8,683 nucleotides of DNA from JAYXXU01 sp049301135 (GCA_049301135.1 JBAQKP010000271.1:1-8683); one strand, 5' to 3'; counted from the stretch's first letter, positions 1 through 6,306 are shown. Numbers and translations are program-made. The notes: generated by a model not told the origin, from the letters alone.

Positions 1-307
1 GGCGTACCACCGCTTCACGTCGCGCCCGATCCAGCAGGGTTTCGTACACGGTGATGCGTCCACCAAAAAAATTGCGCACACTGGCGAGTACCCATTTAAA
101 ATAATCCTGTGCAATCACCACGCTGGCGACAACCAGCTGGCTATGCGTATCGCGGGTTTCAAATCTTCGATTGTCGATGCGAATATGCGCAAACGCTGCC
201 TCATCAAGCGTGAGTTGCGCCCAATGTTTGCGTTCGTTATGACGGCCAAAACCCCAGCCGACCACAAACAACAGCAGCGAAATCCCAAGTTTAATCAACA
301 GTTCCAT
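1..307 (-). CDS. Membrane-anchored YbjQ-like (UPF0145) protein, partial
   Basis: The first 102 residues are visible; the 3' end lies beyond the left edge of the window. Residues 5-20 form a hydrophobic N-terminal segment (IKLGISLLLFVVGWGF) that should act as a membrane anchor or uncleaved signal, followed by a basic stretch. The region around residues 76-101 (RNFFGGRITVYETLLDRARR, then EAVV) matches the YbjQ-family signature of a GG-x-x-x-x-Y-E motif followed by a charged helix with an R-x-E-A pattern. The ATG at 307 has an AAGG eight bases upstream. It starts 12 bp after the stop of the YbjQ-like gene at 320-640 and is probably cotranscribed with it. Typical YbjQ proteins are about 105 residues and soluble, so the membrane segment and longer N-terminus are unusual. 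The biochemical role of the family is not established; a metal-binding role has been suggested from its fold. Confidence 0.72.
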   Translation of the reverse strand, partial: MELLIKLGISLLLFVVGWGFGRHNERKHWAQLTLDEAAFAHIRIDNRRFETRDTHSQLVVASVVIAQDYFKWVLASVRNFFGGRITVYETLLDRARREAVVR

Positions 308-319
308 GACGGTTGCCTT

Positions 320-640
320 TTACAGTGGTTCAGCAATCACCGCCGTGCCATACACAAATAGTTCTGCCGCACCCGCTGCGATACTTGACGTTGAAAACCG
401 AATCCCGACCACTGCATTTGCGCCCAATGCTTGGGCTTTGTCGATCATACGATTTAAGGCTTCTTGGCGTGATTCTTCGAGCAGTTCGGTGTAGGCGGTC
501 AGCTCACCACCAACGATGTTTTTTAGACTGGCAAAAATATCTTTACCGACGTGTTTGCTGCGCACGGTGCTGCCGTACACCACATCGAGTTGTTGCACGA
601 TCCGATGCCCAGCAAGGCTTTCAAGGTTAGACAGTTGCAT
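320..640 (-). CDS. YbjQ/UPF0145 family protein
   Basis: This is a 106-residue protein of the usual YbjQ length with no signal peptide or membrane segment. Its central block KDIFASLKNIVGGELTAYTE (residues 33-52) and the following helix (LLEESRQEALNRM), then GANAVVGIRF near residue 73, are the conserved core of the family. Known YbjQ members form small ring-like oligomers; the function is unsettled and a heavy-metal-binding role is only suggested. The ATG at 640 lacks a strong Shine-Dalgarno, but the N-terminus aligns well with the family start (LESLAGHRIVQQLDVVYGSTV), so I kept it. The membrane-anchored relative at 1-307 follows after 12 bp. The family assignment is strong; the function is not known. 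Confidence 0.85.
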   Translation of the reverse strand: MQLSNLESLAGHRIVQQLDVVYGSTVRSKHVGKDIFASLKNIVGGELTAYTELLEESRQEALNRMIDKAQALGANAVVGIRFSTSSIAAGAAELFVYGTAVIAEPL

Positions 641-746
641 AGAGAGTTGAGCTCAGGCAGTGGATAGTTCAGACCTAAGCATAAAGCAATTTTCGCTAAA
701 AAGAGCGATTGATTCGTCATGCCGAGACTGCCAAACGAGGTACAGG

Positions 747-1769
747 CTATTCGGATTGTTGTAAATAGGCACGAGGCGATAACCCTGTCCAGCGTTTAAA
801 CGCCCGACTAAAATTACTCACATCGGTATAGCCGAGTTGGTCGGCGATCTGTTCAAAACGCTGGCGTTGGCGCATCAAGCGGGTCGCTACCTGCTGCCGT
901 CGTTCATCTACAATGTCACTAAACGACATGTTTTCTTGCGCCAGTTGACGCTGAAGTGTGCGCGTGGACATATGCAGCTTATCCGCCACATCATCTAGCC
1001 CAAAAAAGCCCACGGCATCGTCATACACCAAATCCCGTACCAATTGGCTAAAGTGTTTTTGGCCGCCAAGGGTATACAGTTCTTGTTTGCATTGTTCACG
1101 CGCAATCCGTGCCGCGACCGGATCGGCCATCACTAACGGTAAGTCTAAGTATTCTGTGGGAAAGCTGAGCGCATAGGTCGGCTGCATAAAACGGACTTGT
1201 CCCATCAGCACATGCTCAAATCGGTCAAAATTAGGTGGTCTTGGAAATTTGACTGATGCTGTGCCGGTGAGCTTTTGACCAGTGAGCGCTTCACCCATAC
1301 TGGCAAAACCGACCAAGACAAAAATCGCGCCGGTAATGCTGAGTGGGTATTCCTCCAGCACTTCGTCTAGGTACAAGGTGCATTGCTCACCTTGTTGCTC
1401 AAGCCGTAGGCTCAGGGTAGAGGCTTGTAGTTCAATAAAGTTTTGGGAAATCTCTAAGGCTTCGCGCAAAGTATTGGCGACCATCACCGCATAGCCAATC
1501 AAGCCGTGACAGGATACTTTAAGCTGTAGACCCAAATGAAAGCCCAAGCCCAATTCGCCAGTCAGCTTTATCCCGCGATGCAGTAACTCTGAAAACACCT
1601 GATAATCCAAGCGTTGTTGTTTCAGCAAGTCATCCGGATGGACAGGACTGCCTGCCAACAGTTGTTCGGCAGAGATTTTCCAACGAGCTACCACATCGAC
1701 CAATAAACATAAATAAGTCATCGGGACGGTCGGCTTTTGACTGGAACGAGCAAGCATTGTTGTTTTCAT
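747..1769 (-). CDS. AraC-family transcriptional regulator (OruR/PF12625-type)
   Basis: A 340-residue DNA-binding regulator. Residues 20-220 fit the N-terminal ligand-sensing domain seen in OruR/ArgR-like AraC proteins (PF12625 type). Residues 245-340 form the AraC DNA-binding domain with two helix-turn-helix units: LDDVADKLHMSTRTLQRQL (258-276) and FEQIADQLGYTDVSNFSRAF (305-324), ending in the classic RWTGLSPRAYL. The open frame extends upstream to 1910, but the ATG at 1769 gives the family's normal length; ATGs at 1757 and 1721 are alternatives, and none has a good Shine-Dalgarno. The gene is divergent from the desaturase at 2035 and shares a 265-bp control region with inverted repeats. Regulators of this subfamily often sit beside lipid, fatty acid or amino acid metabolism genes, so control of the desaturase is the natural inference. 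The inducer is unknown. Confidence 0.88.
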   Translation of the reverse strand: MKTTMLARSSQKPTVPMTYLCLLVDVVARWKISAEQLLAGSPVHPDDLLKQQRLDYQVFSELLHRGIKLTGELGLGFHLGLQLKVSCHGLIGYAVMVANTLREALEISQNFIELQASTLSLRLEQQGEQCTLYLDEVLEEYPLSITGAIFVLVGFASMGEALTGQKLTGTASVKFPRPPNFDRFEHVLMGQVRFMQPTYALSFPTEYLDLPLVMADPVAARIAREQCKQELYTLGGQKHFSQLVRDLVYDDAVGFFGLDDVADKLHMSTRTLQRQLAQENMSFSDIVDERRQQVATRLMRQRQRFEQIADQLGYTDVSNFSRAFKRWTGLSPRAYLQQSE

Positions 1770-1779
1770 GATGGCGTAA

Positions 1780-1793
1780 AATGACAAGTCATT
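1780..1793. promoter_or_regulatory. 14-bp palindrome just upstream of the AraC-type gene
   Basis: AATGAC-AA-GTCATT is a perfect 6+2+6 inverted repeat ending 11 bp upstream of the chosen ATG at 1769. Its position over the likely translation or transcription start of the regulator would suit an autoregulatory operator. No binding protein can be named from sequence alone, and AraC proteins more often bind direct repeats. Confidence 0.35.
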
Positions 1794-1853
1794 GTCGCCC
1801 AAGCATACGTCAGTTTGGTCAATCAGACGAGATAATTTTTGCACGGTAGAACG

Positions 1854-1987
1854 AGGGTCTGTTGACGTTTGACAGCGGCCGCGACACTGTCGATTTTTGT
1901 GATGATACAAGGCGTAGATCGTGCCGCTTAGTCATTCTAAGCAAACGATCTGCAACGCGGTTCGCGTTCGAAACGTCAACAGACCCT
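1854..1987. repeat. 134-bp control segment bounded by perfect 17-bp inverted repeats
   Basis: AGGGTCTGTTGACGTTT at 1854-1870 is the exact reverse complement of AAACGTCAACAGACCCT at 1971-1987; the match stops at both ends of the arms. Each arm, read toward its nearest gene, gives the same sequence ahead of both divergent genes, 84 bp before the regulator ATG and 47 bp before the desaturase ATG. The arm centres are 117 bp apart, about eleven helical turns. The 100 bp between the arms hold further dyads: GACAG/CTGTC (1871-1875, 1887-1891), CGACA-C-TGTCG (1882-1892), AGATCGT/ACGATCT (1916-1922, 1945-1951) enclosing CTTAG/CTAAG (1927-1931, 1937-1941), and AACGCG-GTT-CGCGTT (1954-1968). A paired operator for the adjacent regulator is the simplest reading. 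A structured RNA or small mobile element are alternatives. Confidence 0.6.
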
Positions 1988-1992
1988 ATTAT
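1987..1992 (+). promoter_or_regulatory. Possible -10 element of the desaturase promoter
   Basis: TATTAT matches the sigma70 -10 consensus at five of six positions and would start transcription roughly 35-40 bases before the ATG at 2035. No good -35 is present at normal spacing, as expected for an activator-dependent promoter. It overlaps the end of the right 17-bp repeat arm (1971-1987), so a protein bound there could touch RNA polymerase. This is inferred from sequence only. Confidence 0.3.
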
Positions 1993-2024
1993 TCGATGCC
2001 GATATCGTCCAAATACTGTTCTTC

Positions 2025-2028
2025 GAGG
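2025..2028 (+). promoter_or_regulatory. Ribosome binding site deciding the desaturase start
   Basis: GAGG lies six bases before the ATG at 2035. The open frame continues upstream to a GTG at 1921, but that GTG has no ribosome binding site and lies inside the inverted-repeat control region, and the extra N-terminal residues do not look like desaturase sequence. This site therefore supports 2035 as the start. Confidence 0.65.
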
Positions 2029-2034
2029 TCACCA

Positions 2035-3132
2035 ATGAATAGCATGCTTGATCCCTCAAAAATGACTGATGCTGCTAAGGCAGATTATATCCGCAAGACC
2101 GTTCTGGCCGCTGGTGTGGAGTTGCGTGAGCGTCATCCGTGGTTGAAGCATCAAGATGCGATTGGTGCGGGCATCATGGGCGTATCTCTACTCGGTATGG
2201 TTGGTAGCGGTGCACTGTATGTGAATGGCGTGATTCCGTGGTGGGTGTGTGTGCCGACGACGGCAATTTTTGCCTCGTTTATTCATGAGATTGAGCATGA
2301 TTTGATTCACCAAATGTATTTTCGCAGCAAACCTAAAATCAATGATTTGATGTTGAGCTTGGGTTGGTTGGCACGGGCGAGTACCGTGAATCCGTTCTTT
2401 CGGCGTGATCTACATCTACATCACCACAAATACTCGGGCACTGAGTCGGATCTCGAAGAGCGTGGCATTACCAATGGGGAAAAATGGGGTGTGCGGCGGT
2501 TATTGATGACCGGCGACAACATGATGTCGGTGTTTTTACGGCCATTTGAGACGATGCGCGCCACCAAAGCGTATATTAAATCGCAAAAACCAGCATCCAA
2601 GACTGAGTCTGCAAAACTGGCAGTTCGGCAAGTGTTGTCCTATGCACCGTTGGGTAATCTGTACTACTTATGCTTTCACGGCTGGATTTTGGGGCATGCT
2701 TTGATGTGGTTGGCACAAGCTGTTGGGCTACCGATTCCGTCAGCCTTTAGTGGTGCGATGAAAGCGTTAGATGTGTTTGCGGTGGTGTATATGCTGCCGA
2801 GTTTTTTACGCACATTTAGCCTGCATTTCATCAGTTCTAACATGCACTACTATGGCGATGTTGAGGCCAAAAACGTGATGCAACAATGCCAAGTCTTGAA
2901 TCCGTGGTGGTTGATGCCGTTACAACTGTTTTGCTTTAATTTTGGCAGCACCCACGCGATTCACCATTTTGCGGTGAAAGAACCGTTTTACATTCGCCAA
3001 TGGAACGCCAAAACTGCGCATCAGGTCATGAAACAAATGGGCGTGCGGTTTAATGATTTTGGTACATTTAAGCGCGCCAATCGTTTCCACGATCCTGCAT
3101 TGGCTGCTCAACCAGCGGCAGTGACGGCTTAA
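2035..3132 (+). CDS. Membrane fatty acid desaturase
   Basis: A 365-residue integral-membrane di-iron enzyme that introduces a double bond into fatty acyl chains and so adjusts membrane fluidity or modifies exogenous fatty acids. All three histidine clusters are present: HEIEH at 84-88 (with a further His at 92), HLHHH at 127-131, and HAIHH at 307-311; an additional conserved-looking His lies in SNMHYYGD near 271. Hydrophobic segments around residues 44-62, 68-84, 205-232 and 245-262 fit the family topology. The start at 2035 is supported by a GAGG ribosome site. It is divergent from an AraC-type regulator that probably controls it through the 17-bp inverted repeats at 1854-1987. The histidine boxes make the fatty acid desaturase/hydroxylase superfamily certain; desaturase is more likely than alkane hydroxylase or carotenoid hydroxylase, but substrate and regiospecificity cannot be read from the sequence. 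Confidence 0.88.
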   Translation: MNSMLDPSKMTDAAKADYIRKTVLAAGVELRERHPWLKHQDAIGAGIMGVSLLGMVGSGALYVNGVIPWWVCVPTTAIFASFIHEIEHDLIHQMYFRSKPKINDLMLSLGWLARASTVNPFFRRDLHLHHHKYSGTESDLEERGITNGEKWGVRRLLMTGDNMMSVFLRPFETMRATKAYIKSQKPASKTESAKLAVRQVLSYAPLGNLYYLCFHGWILGHALMWLAQAVGLPIPSAFSGAMKALDVFAVVYMLPSFLRTFSLHFISSNMHYYGDVEAKNVMQQCQVLNPWWLMPLQLFCFNFGSTHAIHHFAVKEPFYIRQWNAKTAHQVMKQMGVRFNDFGTFKRANRFHDPALAAQPAAVTA

Positions 3133-3164
3133 TAGCATTTCACCAAATTAAACTGACATATCGA

Positions 3165-3246
3165 AATCCCCCTTGCGCCGTATACGGCTCACCCGTTTAA
3201 GAAAGGGGGAGTTCCCTCCTTTTTTAAAGGAGGGCTAGGGAGGATT
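3165..3246. repeat. REP-like palindromic intergenic element
   Basis: The gap between the desaturase and the EF-hand gene holds nested dyads: TCCCCCTT (3167-3174) pairs with AAGGGGGA (3203-3210), CCGTATACGG (3178-3187) is a perfect palindrome, and CCCTCCTTT-TTT-AAAGGAGGG (3214-3234) is a perfect 9-bp stem with a 3-base loop, followed by CTAGGGAGGATT, whose GGATT can pair with AATCC at 3165-3169. Runs of this CCCTCC/GGAGGG type recur between genes in Moraxellaceae and several other gammaproteobacteria, as I remember them. Lying between convergent genes, it may also help end transcription from both sides, although the T-run sits in the loop and not after the stem. Confidence 0.6.
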
Positions 3247-3299
3247 GAGTTAGGTTTATTAAATGGATTGGTATAAACACCAAGCGCTAAACCAGCCGC

Positions 3300-3728
3300 T
3301 TAGCGATGCCCTGCATGGCCTGCGGCAATTTCGACTTTGCTCAGTTGGCCATCTTTATTGCTGTCGAGCGCATCAAATTTTGCAAACACGCGTGGCATTT
3401 CGCGTTGTGCTTCGGCCTTGCTGATCAGGCCGTCCCGATTGGTGTCTGCTTTGGCAAAATGCTCTTGCATGTTGTCAACCATGCGTTCACGGCGGTCTTC
3501 GCGTCGCTCATCACGGCGTTCGGCGTGTTCAGCATGCTGCTGATGTTTCATCGTTTTAAACTCATCAAGGCTGAGTTTGCCGTCTTTATTGCTGTCGGTT
3601 TGCTGAAAGTGTGCGGTGATTCTGGCATCACGTTCAGCCGGTGTGGCAGGCGCAGCAACAGCGACACTGCTTAAGCTGACACCGAGTAAAACACTGAGTA
3701 GGGTTTGACGATTAAATAAGCTGGACAT
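3300..3728 (-). CDS. Secreted EF-hand calcium-binding protein
   Basis: A 142-residue protein with a Sec signal peptide: N-terminal hydrophobic core (residues 10-23) ending VAVAA-PATP, probably cleaved near residue 25-26, so the mature protein is periplasmic or secreted. Three canonical EF-hand loops follow: DSNKDGKLSLDE (45-56), DTNRDGLISKAE (95-106) and DSNKDGQLSKVE (122-133), each with Asp, Asn, Asp and final Glu in place to bind calcium. Between the first and second lies a strongly charged helix rich in His, Arg and Glu (residues 61-83). The ATG at 3728 is chosen because GAGGAA ends six bases before it; the in-frame ATG at 3734 directly abuts that site. The gene follows baeR on the same strand after a 195-bp gap with its own inverted repeat, so it may have its own promoter. 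It could act as a calcium buffer or envelope stress protein; the exact role is unknown. Confidence 0.85.
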   Translation of the reverse strand: MSSLFNRQTLLSVLLGVSLSSVAVAAPATPAERDARITAHFQQTDSNKDGKLSLDEFKTMKHQQHAEHAERRDERREDRRERMVDNMQEHFAKADTNRDGLISKAEAQREMPRVFAKFDALDSNKDGQLSKVEIAAGHAGHR

Positions 3729-3781
3729 AATCATTTCCTCAAAAAACAGCGTCAATCCAGCCGATCAAGTTTGTGTGATTG

Positions 3782-3827
3782 GCTATCTTGAGCAGGTAGC
3801 GATGATTCGCGATAGACCCAAGATAGC
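3782..3827. promoter_or_regulatory. Inverted repeat between baeR and the EF-hand gene
   Basis: GCTATCTTG (3782-3790) is the exact reverse complement of CAAGATAGC (3819-3827), with a 28-bp interval that itself contains GCGA-TGAT-TCGC (3799-3810). It begins 54 bp upstream of the EF-hand ATG at 3728 and lies about 100 bp past the baeR stop. It is not followed by a T-run in the direction of baeR, so an operator or mRNA leader structure for the EF-hand gene is more likely than a rho-independent terminator. A weak CTGACA -35-like sequence lies just upstream on the minus strand (3832-3837), without a convincing -10. Confidence 0.4.
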
Positions 3828-3923
3828 GTGGCTTTGTCAGGCAAGTTTGCAGGCAACATGTAGAAGCTTTGCAGTTGGTGGCGGTTCGTGAATATCTACC
3901 CACAGCAACCGTCAGCATTGTGC

Positions 3924-4622
3924 TTACAGTTCGAGTTTATAACCGACGCCATATACTGAGCGAATCAAGTCTTCAGTGCAGAGCGTCGACAGCTTGCGGC
4001 GTAGGTTTTTAATGTGGCTATCAATCGTCCGATCCGTCACCACCCGATGATCGTCATACACCAGATCAATCAGTTGATCACGCGGAAACACTCGACCCGG
4101 TGCTGAGGCCAGTGTGTGCAGCAAGCGAAATTCTGCGGGCGTCAGATCCAATACTGTGCCTTGCCAACGTGCTTCGAATCGTTCCATATCGACCGATAAA
4201 TCACCAGTATCCGGCTTGTTCGGTTTTGGGTTGGCCGGTACACGGCGCAAAATCGCCTTGACCCGCGCCATCACTTCGCGTGGGCTAAATGGCTTGCAGA
4301 TATAGTCGTCTGCGCCAATCTCCAGACCCAGTAGACGGTCGATTTCATCGACTCGTGCAGTGATCATGATGATGGGGGTACTCGACACACGGCGGATGTC
4401 TTTACACACATCGAGGCCATCGCGCCCTGGTAACATCAGATCGAGCAGCACCAAGTCGGGTTGAAAGTCAGTAAAGCGTTGCAAGGCTTCGCGGCCACTG
4501 CTGACCCAATCGGTGTGATAACCGGCTGCGCTGAGGTAGTCGATCAAGAGTTGTGCCAGTTTGGGCTCATCTTCGATCACTTGTACGCGCGGTTTGATGC
4601 TGTCAGTTGTACTATTTTGCAT
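3924..4622 (-). CDS. baeR: BaeR-like OmpR-family response regulator
   Basis: A 232-residue response regulator. The receiver domain (residues 11-128) carries the acidic pair E17-D18, the phosphoacceptor D61 in LVLLDLMLPGRDGLDV, T88 in the IIMITAR strand and K110 in ICKPFSPRE. A winged-helix DNA-binding domain (about 138-232) ends in VTDRTIDSHIKNLRRKL and VYGVGYKLEL. Blocks such as EIDRLLGLEIGADDYICKP and LDLTPAEFRLL closely match Escherichia coli BaeR as I remember it. The ATG at 4622 follows AAGGA with seven-base spacing; the open frame upstream to 4787 overlaps baeS and is not needed. It starts 14 bp after the stop of baeS, so the two are translated from one mRNA. BaeR in E. coli controls spy and the mdtABC efflux operon; no mdt genes lie in this window, so the targets here are unknown. 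Confidence 0.9.
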   Translation of the reverse strand: MQNSTTDSIKPRVQVIEDEPKLAQLLIDYLSAAGYHTDWVSSGREALQRFTDFQPDLVLLDLMLPGRDGLDVCKDIRRVSSTPIIMITARVDEIDRLLGLEIGADDYICKPFSPREVMARVKAILRRVPANPKPNKPDTGDLSVDMERFEARWQGTVLDLTPAEFRLLHTLASAPGRVFPRDQLIDLVYDDHRVVTDRTIDSHIKNLRRKLSTLCTEDLIRSVYGVGYKLEL

Positions 4623-4636
4623 GAGAAAGTCCTTGA

Positions 4637-6112
4637 TCATGACGGGATGGAAGAATGCGGTGTTGCTGTTGTTGGGGGCGATCCTGTTGATGTTGATAAG
4701 GGTAACTGCACCCGTAGCCACAAGCCGCCTTGTGCTGAGGGTTGCGCCGTAATGCTGCCGTGATGGGCTTCGACGATGCTTTGACACAGCGGCAAACCCA
4801 AGCCTGCACCGCCAGTTGCCCGATTGCGTGAGCCTTCGACCCGATACAGCCGTTCAAACAATCGCGGTAAATCCGCTGCATCGACACTCGGCGCACTGTC
4901 TTGGCAATCCAAAGTCGCCATGCTATCAGTGGCCTGTACCGACAGTTGTACCACACCACCGGCATCGGTATAGCGCACGCTGTTTTCGAGTAGGTTGGTG
5001 ATCAGTTGGTGTAACCGTGCGGTATCCGCATTGATTCCAATCGGCTGCTCAGGCAGTGCCAGTTGCAGCGTTAAACCATGTTCGAGCATGCGCTCAAAAA
5101 ACGGTTGGGCGGCCTGTTGTACCAGCGTGACCAGATCGACCGGCTGCATCTGATAGCGTAGCCCACCCACGTCAGAGAGTGCCAACTGGTACAGGTCATC
5201 GACCAGACGAGTGAGTGACAGGATTTCGTGCTGCAAGCTGGTCAGGGCTTCCGGTGTCGGCTGCCGAATACCATCTTGAATCGCTTCGATTTCGCCGGTC
5301 AAAATCGCCAACGGTGTGCGTAATTCGTGTGAAATATCCGCGACAAAATCGCGGCGTAGCTTTTCGTTTTGCGCCAAAATCGTCGCCAAACCATTAAAAT
5401 CACGCGCCAATTGACCAAATTCATCTTGGCGTGATTCTGGGATTTTAACGGTATATTGACCTGCGCCGAGTCGATGGGTCGCGTCAGCCAGTTGATGAAT
5501 CGGTGCAACAAATCGCCGTGCCAATAGCAATGCCGCCAACAACGCCATCACCGCGGACAGCAGCATGATTAGTAGCGCAGACTGGCGTTGCTGCTCCAAG
5601 AACAACTGTTCAGTGCGGCCAAAGCGACGCTGGACATTCGACACCATCAGTTCGCCGACATACACACCGCCGATCTGAATGCCAAAGCGTAGCGCGTCGG
5701 TGGTCGGGGTGGCTTTACCGGCGATGATATGCCCGTCTTGATCCATCAAGCTCCAATGCTCACGCATGCGGTGTGGCACGAGTGGACGGCGTTCGGGTTC
5801 ACCGAGATCAGGTCGCCGGTTGCGATTGTCGTCTGGATTGACTTGGCTGCGCTCAGGATTGTCCATGCTCAAAATATCGCGCCACAAGCGCGGTTCGGTT
5901 TTGATCATGTCCCAACTGCCTTGCTGCCGATACAGTTCGGCCAAAGTCGCTGCCACCGCTTCCGCCCGCAGCCGATCTTGCTGGCGCGTGTAGTCGTTGA
6001 AGCCTTTGCGCATGCTCCACGTGGTCGCTGCACCCATCGCAAGGATCATCAGCAAGCAGAGTCCGAGCATGACCGCAAACAGTTGGTTGGTAATACTAAA
6101 GCGTAGCCGCAT
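4637..6112 (-). CDS. baeS: BaeS-like sensor histidine kinase
   Basis: A 491-residue inner-membrane sensor. It has a transmembrane segment at about 9-33, a periplasmic domain at about 34-175, a second membrane segment at about 178-199, a HAMP domain (200-252), and a kinase core with H262 in RRDFVADISHELRTPLA, the N-box LHQLITNLLENSVRYTD (367-383), the DSAPSVD box (405-411) and GGAGLGL (434-440). The DSAP form in place of DxGxG is also found in E. coli BaeS, so it is a family trait and not decay. It autophosphorylates in response to envelope stress and passes the phosphate to BaeR. The ATG at 6112 follows GGAA at five-base spacing; an in-frame TTG at 6127 is less likely. Oddities are an Arg/Pro/Asn-rich stretch in the periplasmic domain (about 86-116) and a Ser/Thr/Pro-rich tail (473-491) after the usual C-terminal end. 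Confidence 0.88.
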   Translation of the reverse strand: MRLRFSITNQLFAVMLGLCLLMILAMGAATTWSMRKGFNDYTRQQDRLRAEAVAATLAELYRQQGSWDMIKTEPRLWRDILSMDNPERSQVNPDDNRNRRPDLGEPERRPLVPHRMREHWSLMDQDGHIIAGKATPTTDALRFGIQIGGVYVGELMVSNVQRRFGRTEQLFLEQQRQSALLIMLLSAVMALLAALLLARRFVAPIHQLADATHRLGAGQYTVKIPESRQDEFGQLARDFNGLATILAQNEKLRRDFVADISHELRTPLAILTGEIEAIQDGIRQPTPEALTSLQHEILSLTRLVDDLYQLALSDVGGLRYQMQPVDLVTLVQQAAQPFFERMLEHGLTLQLALPEQPIGINADTARLHQLITNLLENSVRYTDAGGVVQLSVQATDSMATLDCQDSAPSVDAADLPRLFERLYRVEGSRNRATGGAGLGLPLCQSIVEAHHGSITAQPSAQGGLWLRVQLPLSTSTGSPPTTATPHSSIPS

Positions 6113-6238
6113 CGACTTTCCGCGCAATCATCAAACACAAGATCAACAGCTTGCCAGTAATCATCGTGCAGATTCAAGCCATGCTGTGTTGTTGATTCAG
6201 TTTGGGCGTGCGTCATCAAGGATTGGGCAAAATGGACA

Positions 6239-6268
6239 ACGACAGGTGTGGATTGGGCATGCTTTAAT
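6239..6268 (+). promoter_or_regulatory. Possible promoter of the short-chain dehydrogenase
   Basis: ACGACA (6239-6244, four of six to the -35 consensus) and TTTAAT (6263-6268, five of six to -10) are separated by 18 bp, and would start transcription about 30 bases before the ATG at 6307. This lies in the 194-bp divergent gap with baeS. The match is modest and could be chance. Confidence 0.25.
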
Positions 6269-6306
6269 CGGTGAGAATTTCTGTTCAGTCAAGCGAGTAG
6301 GACGAC

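Noticed and set aside
687..711. TCGCT/AGCGA hairpin as terminator of the AraC-type gene
   Set aside because: The stem is only 5 bp and is followed on the minus strand by AAAATTG and not by a T-run, so it is poorly supported.
1770..1910. Longer N-terminus of the AraC-type regulator to 1910
   Set aside because: It would exceed the usual family length, adds Cys- and polar-rich residues without similarity, and runs through the left 17-bp repeat arm.
1854..1987. Integron attC site or MITE
   Set aside because: The arm ends do not fit the attC core consensus (GTTGACG has C where a purine is needed), no flanking target-site duplication is visible, and no integrase or transposase is in the window. 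Not fully excluded as a small mobile repeat.
1921..2034. Longer N-terminus of the desaturase from a GTG at 1921
   Set aside because: The extra 38 residues do not resemble desaturase sequence, there is no ribosome site at the GTG, and the stretch holds control-region repeats; GAGG before the ATG at 2035 is a better start.
3306..3674. 122-residue open frame opposite the EF-hand gene
   Set aside because: It is antisense to a gene with a clear signal peptide and three EF-hand loops, and has no recognisable domain of its own.
4623..4787. Upstream extension of baeR to 4787
   Set aside because: It overlaps the end of baeS and lacks receiver-domain similarity; ATG 4622 has AAGGA at the right distance.
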